Below, in pieces: positions 9,120 to 18,289 of a DNA stretch of 64,000 nt. Source of the stretch: Propionicimonas sp. (GTDB lineage: Bacteria; Actinomycetota; Actinomycetes; Propionibacteriales; Propionibacteriaceae); contig NZ_JARKPQ010000096.1 in NCBI RefSeq assembly GCF_029975155.1, positions 1 through 64,000 of the forward strand. Reading direction: 5' to 3'. Under the pieces are notes generated by a model. It saw only the letters and a list, made by a program, of their open reading frames with translations. It was not told where the DNA came from and made no database searches. Every line of letters begins with the position of its first letter. The stretch's first letter is position 1. The translations under genes and the position numbers were made by a program.

Positions 9120-10409
9120 GTGCGCACGACGACCCAGAACCTGCCCGGACTGACCCTCACGAACCTCGTGCTCGATGCACCGCTCGATTCCGCGAACCCG
9201 GCGGCCGGCACGATCGAGATCTTCGCCCGCGTGGTGGCCGGCGACGGTGGCGCCGACAAGCCGTATCTGGTCTTCCTGCAGGGCGGGCCGGGTCACGAGG
9301 CGCCGCGTCCGTCCCTGCCCGGCTCGCCGCCGTGGCTGCCGCGTCTGCTGCAGGACTATCGCGTGGTGCTGCTCGACCAGCGCGGGACGGGCCGCTCCAC
9401 TCCGATCTCGTCCGCGGTGACCCAGCGGGACGGCCGGGTCGAAGCCGTCGTCCGCGGCCCCCTCGCCGGCATGGACGCCGCCGCGCAGGCCGCCTATCTG
9501 TCCCACCTGCGGGCGGACGAGATCGTCAACGACTGCGAGCGGGTCCGCGAGGCACTCGGCGTCCCCCGATGGACGGTGCTCGGCCAGTCGTTCGGCGGGT
9601 TCACCACGCTGCACTACCTGTCGACGCACCCGGAGTCGCTGGCGGGAGCGCTGATCACCGGAGGGCTGAGCGCCGTGGGCCGTCCGGCAGACGACATCTA
9701 CGCCGCCACCTGGCAGATCATGATCGCCAAGTCGGAGACCTACTACCGCCGCTTCCCGGCCGACCGCGACCGCGTCCGCGCGCTCAGTGGCCGCTGCGCC
9801 CAGGGTGCGATCACCCTGCCGAACGGGGACGCCGTCTCGGCCGACCGCTTCCGCACCGTCGGCCACCTGCTCGGAGCACAGGGCGGTGCCGAGCAGCTGC
9901 ACTACCTGCTCGAACTCGACCACACCTCGTCCGCCTTCGCGCACGATCTGGCCGCCGCGCTGCCGTTCGAGGGCCGCAACCCGGTGTACGCGGTGCTGCA
10001 CGAGTCCAGCTATGCGGACGGCGTGGCGACCCGCTGGTCGGCCGACCGGACGATGCCCGACCGCGTCCGCGAGGACGTCACCCTGCTCGGTGGCGAGCAC
10101 CTGCACCGCTCGCTGTTCGCCGAGGACACCGAGCTCGGACCGTTCGCCGCGGTCGCCGACCTGCTGGCCGACCACGAGTGGAACCGGCTGTACGTCCCCG
10201 GTCGGCTCGCACAGGTCGACGTCCCGGTGGCGGCGGCGGTCTACCACGCCGACGCCTACGTGCCCTACGAGTTCTCGATGGAGACCGCGGCGCTGCTGCC
10301 GGACTGCCGCACCTGGGTGACCAGCGAGTACGAGCACAACGGCCTGCGCACCGACACCGCCGTGATCGACCACCTGCTGGGTCTGCTGGAAGGGCGCCGC
10401 TGGCTGTAG
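9120..10409 (+). CDS. Alpha/beta hydrolase, proline iminopeptidase (S33) family
   Basis: A 429-aa cytoplasmic serine hydrolase. The oxyanion stretch LVFLQGGPGHEAPRP and LLDQRGTGRS are S33 hallmarks; the nucleophile elbow GQSFGG places the catalytic serine at S157, and the C-terminal SEYEHNGLR supplies a plausible catalytic histidine. It probably removes N-terminal proline from peptides. It starts at GTG 9120, where the -10 box leaves no room for a leader, and is followed 16 nt later by the MATE transporter, which has its own leaderless-type promoter. Confidence 0.9.
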   Translation: MRTTTQNLPGLTLTNLVLDAPLDSANPAAGTIEIFARVVAGDGGADKPYLVFLQGGPGHEAPRPSLPGSPPWLPRLLQDYRVVLLDQRGTGRSTPISSAVTQRDGRVEAVVRGPLAGMDAAAQAAYLSHLRADEIVNDCERVREALGVPRWTVLGQSFGGFTTLHYLSTHPESLAGALITGGLSAVGRPADDIYAATWQIMIAKSETYYRRFPADRDRVRALSGRCAQGAITLPNGDAVSADRFRTVGHLLGAQGGAEQLHYLLELDHTSSAFAHDLAAALPFEGRNPVYAVLHESSYADGVATRWSADRTMPDRVREDVTLLGGEHLHRSLFAEDTELGPFAAVADLLADHEWNRLYVPGRLAQVDVPVAAAVYHADAYVPYEFSMETAALLPDCRTWVTSEYEHNGLRTDTAVIDHLLGLLEGRRWL

Positions 10410-10413
10410 CGGC

Positions 10414-10419
10414 TACCGT
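10414..10419 (+). promoter_or_regulatory. -10 box giving a predicted leaderless transcript (MATE gene)
   Basis: TACCGT ends 6 nt before GTG 10426, with no ribosome binding site between. Confidence 0.4.
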
Positions 10420-10425
10420 GTCCCG

Positions 10426-11766
10426 GTGCGGACGCAGCCGAGCCAGACCAGGGAGATCGTCTCCCTCGCCGTCCCGGCGTTCCTCGCCCTCGTCGCCGAG
10501 CCGCTGTTCCTGCTCGCTGACACCGCGATCATCGGCCACCTCGGCACCGCTCAGCTGGCCGGACTGGGTGTCGCCAGCTCGATCCTGGTGACCGCAGCCG
10601 GCGTCTTCGTCTTCCTCGCCTACGGCACCACCTCGATCGTCGCGCGGCAGGTGGGGGCGGGGCACGAACGCGCAGCGCTCGCGTCCGGCCTGGACGGGAT
10701 CTGGCTCGCGCTCGCGATCGGCGCGATGGTGGCTCCGGTGGTGGCGCTGGCCGCGACGCCGCTGTGTGGGCTGTTCGGGGCGTCCGCCGAGGTGCTCGGC
10801 CACGCCTCGGTCTACCTGCGGATCTCCGCGGCGGGCATCCCGGCGATGCTGATCGCGCTCGCCGCGACCGGCGCGCTCCGCGGCCTGCTTGACACCCGGA
10901 CGCCGCTGGTCGCCTCCGTGCTCGGCTTCGGCGCCAACATCGTGCTCAACCTGGGGTTCGTGCTGGGGCTGGGCTGGGGGATCGCCGGCTCGGCCTGGGG
11001 CACCGTGATCGCCCAGACCGCGATGGCGCTGGGACTCGTGACGGTCGTGGTGCGCAAGGCGCTCGCCGCCCACGCACCGCTGCGGCCGGAGCCGGGCCGG
11101 GTGCTGCGCGCGGCCGGCACCGGCGTGCCGCTGCTGGTGCGGACGCTCGCGCTGCGCGCGATCCTGCTCGTGACCACCTGGGTGGCGGCCGCCCTCGGCG
11201 ACGTGCCGCTGGCCGCCCACCAGGTGGCGGTGACGATCTGGACCTTCCAGGCCTTCGCTCTCGACGCTCTGGCGATCGCCGCCCAGGCGCTGACCGGCAC
11301 GGCCCTCGGCGCGGGGGACGTGGCGTCCGCCCGCGCCGCCACCTCGACGATGCTGCGCTGGGGTGCCTGGGGCGGGTTGGGCCTCGGGCTGGTGGTGGCG
11401 GCGACCAGCGGAATCCTGCCCCTGCTGTTCACGCCCGACCCGGCGGTCCGCGCCGCGTTGACCGCGGCCCTGGTGGTGGTCGGGCTGGGCGGGTGGCTGT
11501 CCGGTCTGGTGTTCGTCGTGGACGGGGTGCTGATCGGCGCCGGCGACGGCCGCTGGCTGGCCGGTGCGATGGCGGGCACGTTCGCCCTCTACCTGCCGCT
11601 GGCGCTGCTGGTGCGCGTGGTGGCGCCCACCGTCCAGGCGTGGGGCGACCCGGCGGCGACGGCGCTGCTGTGGGTGGCGTTCACGGCGTTCATGGGAATC
11701 CGGTGGGGCTTCCTGCGGCACCGCGTCCGCGGCGACGCCTGGCTGGTCACCGGCGCGGCGCGCTGA
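10426..11766 (+). CDS. MATE family efflux transporter (DinF-like)
   Basis: A 446-aa inner-membrane protein with about 12 hydrophobic segments in two repeats (first repeat with FLLADTAIIGHLGTAQLAGLGVA, middle loop PLAAHQVAVTIWTFQAF), the layout of MATE antiporters that export cationic drugs or metabolites with H+ or Na+. The family usually has 440-480 residues. It starts at GTG 10426. The substrate cannot be inferred from neighbours. Confidence 0.92.
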   Translation: MRTQPSQTREIVSLAVPAFLALVAEPLFLLADTAIIGHLGTAQLAGLGVASSILVTAAGVFVFLAYGTTSIVARQVGAGHERAALASGLDGIWLALAIGAMVAPVVALAATPLCGLFGASAEVLGHASVYLRISAAGIPAMLIALAATGALRGLLDTRTPLVASVLGFGANIVLNLGFVLGLGWGIAGSAWGTVIAQTAMALGLVTVVVRKALAAHAPLRPEPGRVLRAAGTGVPLLVRTLALRAILLVTTWVAAALGDVPLAAHQVAVTIWTFQAFALDALAIAAQALTGTALGAGDVASARAATSTMLRWGAWGGLGLGLVVAATSGILPLLFTPDPAVRAALTAALVVVGLGGWLSGLVFVVDGVLIGAGDGRWLAGAMAGTFALYLPLALLVRVVAPTVQAWGDPAATALLWVAFTAFMGIRWGFLRHRVRGDAWLVTGAAR

Positions 11767-11886
11767 GGTGGCAACCGTGAGACCGATGTCTCAAATCTCG
11801 GCCGAACTTCTATTCTTCAGGCGTCATCAGACGATGTCAGACCGACCCAGCGGCCCGTCCGCGAGATCCACGCAGAAGGATTGTCC

Positions 11887-12885
11887 ATGTTGCGCTTCCC
11901 GGCCCGCGTGGCCATCGGCATTGCCGCCGCCGTCTCGATCGCGCTCACCGGCTGCGCCCCTGCGGCCACGCCGGGCGCGTCGTCCGATGCCCCGTCGTCC
12001 GCTGCTCCGCGGGCCTACAAGATCGGCATCACCCAGATCGTCGCCCACCCGTCCCTGGACGCCGCCCGCGAGGGGTTCAAGAAGGCCCTGGCCGACGCCG
12101 GGCTGGAGGTCACCTACGACGAGCAGAACGCCCAGGGTGATCAGGCCACCGCGACCAACATCGCGAACAAGTTCAACTCCGGAGACCTGGACCTGATCCT
12201 GGCGATCGCGACGCCGACCGCACAGGCATCCGCCCAGGTGATCACCAGCAAGCCGCTGCTGTTCACCGCCGTGACCGACCCCGTGGCCGCGCAGCTGGTG
12301 TCCAGCGCCGAGGCTCCTGGCGGCAACGTGACCGGCACCTCCGACATGAACCCGGTCGCCGAACAGATCGCCCTGGTCAAGCGGGTGGCGCCGAACGCCA
12401 AGACCGTCGGTGTGATCTACAGCTCGGGCGAGGTGAACTCCGAGGTGCAGGTGAAGGCGGCCCGCGAGGCGGCGACCGATCTCGGGCTGACCCTGGTGGA
12501 GAAGACCATCACCGCCACCGGCGAGGTGCAGCAGGCCGCGTCCGCTCTGGACGTCGACGCGATCTACGTTCCCACCGACAACAACGTCGTCGCCGGCCTC
12601 GAGGCCGTCATCCAGGTCGCGGAGAGCCGCAAGATCCCGTTGATCGCAGGCGAGGGCGACTCGGTGAAGAAGGGCGCCCTGGTCACTTACGGCATCGACT
12701 ACTCCAAGCTGGGTCTCCAGACCGGGCAGATGGCCGTCCGGATCCTCACCGAGGGCGCGAAGCCCGCGACCATGCCGGTCGAGACCCAGAAGGAGCTGAC
12801 CCTCGTGGTGAACAAGGCCGCAGCGGCCCGGATGGGCGTGGAACTGCCTGCCGACCTGCTGGCCGAGGCCGAGGTCGTCGGCTGA
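11887..12885 (+). CDS. ABC transporter substrate-binding lipoprotein, TrpX-like
   Basis: A 332-aa extracytoplasmic binding protein anchored as a lipoprotein: hydrophobic signal, lipobox ALTGC with C23, then a short Ala/Pro/Ser linker. The mature part (YKIGITQIVAHPSLDAAREGFKKAL, with VIYSSGEVNSEVQ) is the ABC_sub_bind family, whose studied members include streptococcal TrpX for tryptophan. ATG 11887 is chosen because AGAAGGA lies 6 nt upstream; an in-frame TTG at 11881 would abut that site. The permease follows after 4 nt and then the ATPase, forming one operon. Substrate is inferred only: an aromatic compound is plausible given the family and the chorismate mutase next door. Confidence 0.88.
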   Translation: MLRFPARVAIGIAAAVSIALTGCAPAATPGASSDAPSSAAPRAYKIGITQIVAHPSLDAAREGFKKALADAGLEVTYDEQNAQGDQATATNIANKFNSGDLDLILAIATPTAQASAQVITSKPLLFTAVTDPVAAQLVSSAEAPGGNVTGTSDMNPVAEQIALVKRVAPNAKTVGVIYSSGEVNSEVQVKAAREAATDLGLTLVEKTITATGEVQQAASALDVDAIYVPTDNNVVAGLEAVIQVAESRKIPLIAGEGDSVKKGALVTYGIDYSKLGLQTGQMAVRILTEGAKPATMPVETQKELTLVVNKAAAARMGVELPADLLAEAEVVG

Positions 12886-12889
12886 GACG

Positions 12890-13804
12890 ATGCTCGGCGC
12901 GCTCGACCTCGGCCTGATCTATGGCCTGATGGCCCTCGGGGTGTACCTCACCTTCCGGGTGCTGGACTTCCCCGATCTGACGGTGGACGGCAGCTTCACC
13001 ACCGGGGCCGCCGTGGGCGCGTCGATGATCATCGCCGGCCACGCGCCACTGGTGGCGACCGCCGCCGGCGCCGTGGCCGGTGGCCTCGCGGGCCTGATCA
13101 CCGGCCTGCTGCACACCAAGGGCGGCATCAACCCGCTCCTGGCCGGCATCCTCACCCAGATCGCGCTGTACTCGATCAACCTGCGGATCATGGGACGGGC
13201 CAACCTGCCGCTGCTGCGGGAGGTCACGCTGTTCTCGGGGCTGCGGGACGCCGGGTTGCTGGCCAGCTGGGTGTCGGTGGGGATCCTCGCCGTGGTGGCG
13301 CTGGCGTTCATGCTCGCCGTGGACTGGTTCCTGAACACCGAGCTGGGCATCGCGCTGCAGGCGACCGGGGACAACGAGCGGATGATCCGGGCCCAGGGCG
13401 TGTCGACCGACTTCACCAAGATCCTCGGCCTGGTCATCTCGAACGCGCTCGTCGGCCTGTCGGGCGCCATGATCGCGCAGTACCAGGGCTTCGCCGACAT
13501 CGGCATGGGCATCGGCCTGATCGTGGCGGGCCTGGCGTCGGTGATCATCGGCCAGGCGCTGATCAGCAGCCGCCGGTTCGTGTTCGCCACGCTGGCGGTG
13601 GTGGTCGGCTCGGTCGCGTACCGGGTGATCATCCAGCTGGCCCTGGAGCGGGGCTTCGACCCCAACGACATGAAGCTGATCTCGGCCGTGCTGGTGATCG
13701 CGGCACTCCTCCTGCCCCGGCTCGGCGTGATGCGCCGGCTGCGGGCCCGCCGCCGCGAGCGCATGCTCGCCCGCGTTGACCACGAGGAGGAAGTTCGTGC
13801 TTGA
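12890..13804 (+). CDS. ABC transporter permease, TrpY-like
   Basis: A 304-aa integral membrane protein with about 8 hydrophobic segments and the motif LDFPDLTVDGSFTTGAAV typical of the permeases that pair with ABC_sub_bind proteins (BPD_transp_2 family, branched-chain-amino-acid type). ATG 12890 follows the lipoprotein stop by 4 nt. Its end overlaps the ATPase start by 8 nt, suggesting coupled translation. Confidence 0.9.
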   Translation: MLGALDLGLIYGLMALGVYLTFRVLDFPDLTVDGSFTTGAAVGASMIIAGHAPLVATAAGAVAGGLAGLITGLLHTKGGINPLLAGILTQIALYSINLRIMGRANLPLLREVTLFSGLRDAGLLASWVSVGILAVVALAFMLAVDWFLNTELGIALQATGDNERMIRAQGVSTDFTKILGLVISNALVGLSGAMIAQYQGFADIGMGIGLIVAGLASVIIGQALISSRRFVFATLAVVVGSVAYRVIIQLALERGFDPNDMKLISAVLVIAALLLPRLGVMRRLRARRRERMLARVDHEEEVRA

Positions 13805-14582
13805 GCTCTCCGACGTCACCCGGATCTTCTTCCGCCACACCGCCAACGAGAAGGTGGCGCTGGACCGGCTCTCGCTCACCCTGGCCGAGGGCGACTTCGT
13901 CACGGTCATCGGCTCCAACGGTGCCGGCAAGTCCACACTGCTGAACGTGGTCGCGGGGGAGCAGCGCCCCGAGTCCGGCGCGGTGGTGATCGACGGCCGG
14001 GACGTCACCCGGCTGCCCGCACACAAGGTGGCGCGCTACGTCGGCCGGGTGTTCCAGGATCCGATGGCGGGGACGGTGCCGCACGGCACCATCGAGCAGA
14101 ACCTGGCCATCGCCTGGGCTCGCGGACGGCGCCGCGGCCTGCGTCCGGCGGTCACCAAGGCCAAGCGGGCGGTCTTCCGTGAGGAGCTGGCCCGGCTGGA
14201 ACTCGGCCTGGAGGACCGGATGCGGACCGACGTGGGCCTGCTCTCCGGTGGACAGCGCCAGGCGCTCTCGCTGCTGATGGCCGCGTTCAGCGGTCCCCGG
14301 ATCCTGCTGCTGGACGAGCACACGGCCGCCCTCGACCCTGCCCGTGCCGACCTGGTGATCCGGCTCACCCACGAGTTGGTGGAGCGGCACGGCCTGACCA
14401 CGCTGATGGTGACCCACAACATGCACCAGGCCCTGTCCATGGGCAATCGGCTGATCATGATGCACGAGGGCCGGATCGTCCACGAACTCGGGGGCGAGGA
14501 CAAGGCCCGGGCGACCGTGGAGGACCTGCTGCACCAGTTCGAGCGGATCAAGGCCGTCACCGACCGCACCCTGCTCTCCTGA
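13797..14582 (+). CDS. ABC transporter ATP-binding protein, TrpZ-like
   Basis: A 261-aa ATPase that energises the importer encoded just upstream. Walker A GSNGAGKST, signature LLSGGQRQ and Walker B ILLLDEHTAALDP are intact, with the H-loop in MVTHNMHQAL. I place the start at GTG 13797, where GAGGAGG lies 6 nt upstream and the ABC domain begins ELSDVTRIFF; a more upstream in-frame ATG lies inside the permease gene without a ribosome site. Confidence 0.92.
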   Translation: MLELSDVTRIFFRHTANEKVALDRLSLTLAEGDFVTVIGSNGAGKSTLLNVVAGEQRPESGAVVIDGRDVTRLPAHKVARYVGRVFQDPMAGTVPHGTIEQNLAIAWARGRRRGLRPAVTKAKRAVFREELARLELGLEDRMRTDVGLLSGGQRQALSLLMAAFSGPRILLLDEHTAALDPARADLVIRLTHELVERHGLTTLMVTHNMHQALSMGNRLIMMHEGRIVHELGGEDKARATVEDLLHQFERIKAVTDRTLLS

Positions 14583-14590
14583 CCCGGAAC

Positions 14591-14608
14591 GGCGGGGACA
14601 TCCCCGTC
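14591..14608. terminator. Candidate hairpin after the ABC importer operon
   Basis: CGGGGA (14593-14598) and TCCCCG (14601-14606), extended by one wobble and one G-C pair, form a tight hairpin 10 nt after the ATPase stop. No T-run follows, so function is uncertain. Confidence 0.35.
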
Positions 14609-14661
14609 CCGGCATCTGGCACTTCGCTGACCTGGCCGATGGCCAGCTCGGGCGCTCTGCG

Positions 14662-14952
14662 CTAGCTCTGGTCGGTCGCGATCGCCTCGTGGTGGCGGAC
14701 GACCTCCGCGACCACGAAGTTCAGCCACTTCTCGGCGAACTCGGGGTCGAGGTTGGCCTGCTCGGCCAGGCGACGCAGCCGGGCGATCTGCTGCACCTCC
14801 CGTTCCGGATCGGCCGGGGCGAGGCCGTGTTCCTTCTTCAGCACCCCGACCTGCTGGGTGATCTTGAAGCGCTCGGCGAGCAGGCAGATGATCGCGGCGT
14901 CCAGGTTGTCGATGGAGCCGCGCAGACGCTCGAGGTCGGGGTCGCTCTGCAC
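14662..14952 (-). CDS. Chorismate mutase, AroQ type
   Basis: A 96-aa all-helical protein that converts chorismate to prephenate for Phe/Tyr synthesis. Recognisable are LERLRGSIDNLDAAIICLLAER, the KITQQVGVLKKEHG helix and DPEREVQQIARLRRLAEQ, all usual in the actinobacterial AroQ subgroup (M. tuberculosis Rv0948c type, which is activated by DAHP synthase). No signal peptide, hence cytoplasmic. The GTG start at 14952 lies 6 nt after a TAGGCT -10 box. In M. tuberculosis the orthologous gene sits beside uvrD1; here 10 kb of other genes separate them. Confidence 0.93.
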   Translation of the reverse strand: MQSDPDLERLRGSIDNLDAAIICLLAERFKITQQVGVLKKEHGLAPADPEREVQQIARLRRLAEQANLDPEFAEKWLNFVVAEVVRHHEAIATDQS

Positions 14953-14958
14953 GCGGGC

Positions 14959-14964
14959 AGCCTA
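14959..14964 (-). promoter_or_regulatory. -10 box giving a predicted leaderless transcript (chorismate mutase)
   Basis: TAGGCT on the minus strand, then 6 nt (GCCCGC), then GTG at 14952. No ribosome site. Confidence 0.5.
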
Positions 14965-15038
14965 GCGGACCGTCCCGGCTGATCGCCGGGACCTCGGACG
15001 GCCGGCGGCAGCCGTCACTCTCGTCCCACCCGTTTCAC

Positions 15039-15100
15039 GAGGCTGCCGAAGGGTGCCCAAGCTGCCGAACCTTCGGCAGCCTCGGCGACTTTCGGCAGCC
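15039..15100. repeat. Nested inverted repeats downstream of cysE
   Basis: Four copies of the word CTGCCGAA or its complement TTCGGCAG in 62 nt. GAGGCTGCCGAAGG (15039-15052) is the exact complement of 15070-15083; GCTGCCGAA (15061-15069) pairs with 15072-15080; TTCGGCAGCC at 15091-15100 offers an alternative partner. Mutually exclusive hairpins are possible. The cysE stop is at 15173, so this lies about 75-135 nt into its 3' flank and may be a terminator. The remainder of the 220-nt gap shows nothing else. Confidence 0.65.
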
Positions 15101-15172
15101 GCTGTGGCGGGCGGGGGCGGGGGCGCGGGCCAGTGGACGCCGGCCTCGGCGGGGTTGGGCGGCGCGGGCGGG

Positions 15173-15727
15173 TTAGGCGATCACGTCGCCGGGGGTGGTG
15201 TTGGCCGGGATACCGGTCACTACGGAGCCGGGTGGGACGTCCTTCACCACCAGGGCGTTGGCGCCGACCCTGGTTCCGTCCCCGATCGTGATCGGGCCGA
15301 TGATCTTGGCTCCCGCGCCCAGCAGCACGTTGTTGCCGATGGTGGGATGCCGTTTGAACCTGCCGCGGCTCCGTCCGCCGAGGGTGACCTGGTGGTACAT
15401 CAGCACGTCGTCGCCGATCTCCGCGGTCTCGCCGATCACGACGCCCATCCCGTGGTCGATGAAGAACCGGCGACCGATCACCGCCCCGGGATGGATCTCG
15501 ATGCCGGTGAGGCCCCTGGACCACTGCGAGAACACGCGGGCCAGGGGCTTCAGCGCCGGACTGGTCGTCCACAGCTTGTGGCACAACCGATGGATCCACA
15601 CGGCGTGGATGCCGGGGTACGTGAGCGCGACCAGCACCTTCGAGGTGGCTGCGGGATCCTCCCGCATCGCCGTGTCGAGGTCCTCCTGGATGCGCGCCCA
15701 CGCACGCCGCGGCAGATTCGATGTCAC
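15173..15727 (-). CDS. cysE: Serine O-acetyltransferase
   Basis: A 184-aa enzyme that makes O-acetylserine from serine and acetyl-CoA. The N-terminal helices are followed by a left-handed beta-helix of hexapeptide repeats, with [31 protein letters not shown] containing the catalytic His/Asp pair. It is of the short EpsC type, typical in Gram-positives. The GTG start at 15727 abuts the cysK stop with zero spacing, so the two are almost certainly cotranslated. Together with metY they form a metY-cysK-cysE sulfur-assimilation operon. Confidence 0.96.
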   Translation of the reverse strand: MTSNLPRRAWARIQEDLDTAMREDPAATSKVLVALTYPGIHAVWIHRLCHKLWTTSPALKPLARVFSQWSRGLTGIEIHPGAVIGRRFFIDHGMGVVIGETAEIGDDVLMYHQVTLGGRSRGRFKRHPTIGNNVLLGAGAKIIGPITIGDGTRVGANALVVKDVPPGSVVTGIPANTTPGDVIA

Positions 15728-16660
<933 letters not shown>

Positions 16661-16697
16661 GGGTCTTTCCCTTCCTTGCTTTCGGTCTTGTCGTGCG

Positions 16698-17981
16698 TCA
16701 GATCTGCGCCAGCGCCTGGTCCAGGTCGGCGATCAGGTCGTCGATGTGCTCGATACCCACGCTCAGCCGCACCATTTCGGGCGCGACGCCGGCGGCGGCG
16801 AGTTCGTCCTCGGTCAACTGAGAGTGTGTCGTGGTGGCGTTGTGGATCGCCAGCGACTTGGCGTCCCCGATGTTCGCCAGGTGGGAGAACAATTGCAGGG
16901 CCTCGATGAAGGTCGCGCCCGCTTCCCGTCCGGCCTTGAGCCCGAACGCGAGGACGCCGCTGTAGCCGCGTCCGGTGAGCACCCGGTCGGCGACCGCTTT
17001 CGACGGGGACGACTCCAGGCCCGGGTAGTTCACCCAGGCCACCTTGTCGTGGGCCTCCAGGTACTTCGCGACCGCCAGCGCGTTGCTCGAGTGTCGCTCG
17101 ATCCGCAGGTGCAGGGTCTCCAGGCCCTGCAGGAACAGCCAGGAGTTGAACGGCGAGACCGCAGCGCCGGTGTTGCGCAGCAGCACGGTGCGCGCCCGGA
17201 TGATGTAGGCCGCGGGACCGACGGCGTCCGTCCAGACCACGCCGTGGTAGGCGCCGTCGGGGGAGGTCAGGCCGGGGAAGCGGTCGGCGTGGGCCGCCCA
17301 GTCGAACTTCCCGGAGTCGACGATCACGCCGCCGATGCTCGTGCCGTGGCCGCCGATGTACTTGGTGGCCGAGTGGACGACGATGTCCACGCCGTGGTCG
17401 AACACCTTCGCCAGGATCGGGGTGGTCACGGTCGCGTCCACGATGAAGGGCAGGCCCAGCGCGTGCGCGGCCGCCGACCAGGCGTCCAGGTCGAGCACGT
17501 TGATGGCCGGGTTGCCGATGGTCTCCCCGAACACGAGCTTGGTCTTCTCGTCGACGACGCCCGCGAGGTCCTCGGGCCTGTTCGGGTCCACGAAGCGCAC
17601 CTCGATGCCGTACTGCGGCAGGGTGTGGGCGAACAGGGCGTACGTGCCGCCGTAGAGGGTGGAGACCGAGACGATGTTGTCGCCGGCGTAGGTCAGGTTG
17701 AGCACCGCGTAGGTGATCGCCGAGGCCCCGGACGCCGTGGCCAGCGCCCCCACACCGCCCTCCAGCGCGTTGATCCGGGTCTCGAACACCGACTGGGTCG
17801 GGTTCATGATCCGGGTGTAGATGTTCCCTGGCACCCGCAGGGCGAACAGGTCGGCGGCGTGCTCGGTGTCGTCGAAGACGTAGCTCGTCGTCTGGTAGAT
17901 CGGCACCGCGCGCGAGTTGGTGGCCGGATCGGCCTCCTCCTGACCGGCGTGGACTGCGAGGGTGTCGGGATGCTGGGACAT
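16698..17981 (-). CDS. metY: O-acetylhomoserine sulfhydrylase
   Basis: A 427-aa PLP enzyme of the Cys/Met metabolism family that makes homocysteine directly from O-acetylhomoserine and sulfide. Motifs: TLAVHAGQE at the start, [13 protein letters not shown], the PLP-lysine motif [13 protein letters not shown] and [16 protein letters not shown] at the end. The insertion region and overall length favour MetY over cystathionine gamma-synthase. ATG 17981 has a CAGGAG ribosome site. It is the first gene of an operon with cysK and cysE. The 3' half of the window also holds sulfide-handling genes, but with different promoters. Confidence 0.93.
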   Translation of the reverse strand: MSQHPDTLAVHAGQEEADPATNSRAVPIYQTTSYVFDDTEHAADLFALRVPGNIYTRIMNPTQSVFETRINALEGGVGALATASGASAITYAVLNLTYAGDNIVSVSTLYGGTYALFAHTLPQYGIEVRFVDPNRPEDLAGVVDEKTKLVFGETIGNPAINVLDLDAWSAAAHALGLPFIVDATVTTPILAKVFDHGVDIVVHSATKYIGGHGTSIGGVIVDSGKFDWAAHADRFPGLTSPDGAYHGVVWTDAVGPAAYIIRARTVLLRNTGAAVSPFNSWLFLQGLETLHLRIERHSSNALAVAKYLEAHDKVAWVNYPGLESSPSKAVADRVLTGRGYSGVLAFGLKAGREAGATFIEALQLFSHLANIGDAKSLAIHNATTTHSQLTEDELAAAGVAPEMVRLSVGIEHIDDLIADLDQALAQI

Positions 17982-18289
17982 GTCGCTCCTGGTTGTGCTT
18001 GCTGTTGTTCTGTGGACGGCCGTCGTGGCCGCCCAGGGGCATGGATGAGGGATCCGCGGAAGATCGGATGGATCTGCTGTCAGACGTGAGGATGCGCGGA
18101 ATCAGCGCATTCGACAACAGGCCATCGACGGCGCACAGCAGCAACACAGGGTCGCGGGGCTCGTCGAGGTCATGGGCGGAGACTATCGGCGCGTCCGTTG
18201 AATGGTCAATCGGGTCTTGCCATGTGGGAGAATCCACAGCGGCTGGCATCGTGCAAAGTGAGCGCACATTACACATAGACTCACCCCTC
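17982..18289. other. Divergent intergenic region, metY leader and guaA promoter
   Basis: 308 nt between metY (-) and guaA (+). The minus strand could carry a metY leader of up to about 270 nt; an open frame starting ATG at 18249 runs through it and overlaps the metY start out of frame, but its codon use is mixed and it has no clear ribosome site. I searched by eye for SAM-riboswitch cores (GGCAACC-type) and found none. The stretch from 18080 to 18260 is less GC-rich than its surroundings. Confidence 0.4.
18276..18281 (+). promoter_or_regulatory. -10 box giving a predicted leaderless guaA transcript
   Basis: TAGACT ends 8 nt before GTG 18290 with no ribosome site in between. GTGCAA at 18251-18256 is a weak -35 candidate at 19-nt spacing. 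Confidence 0.5.

Noticed and set aside
17982-18289. SAM riboswitch upstream of metY
   Set aside because: No GGCAACC-type core or matching helices were found on the minus strand.
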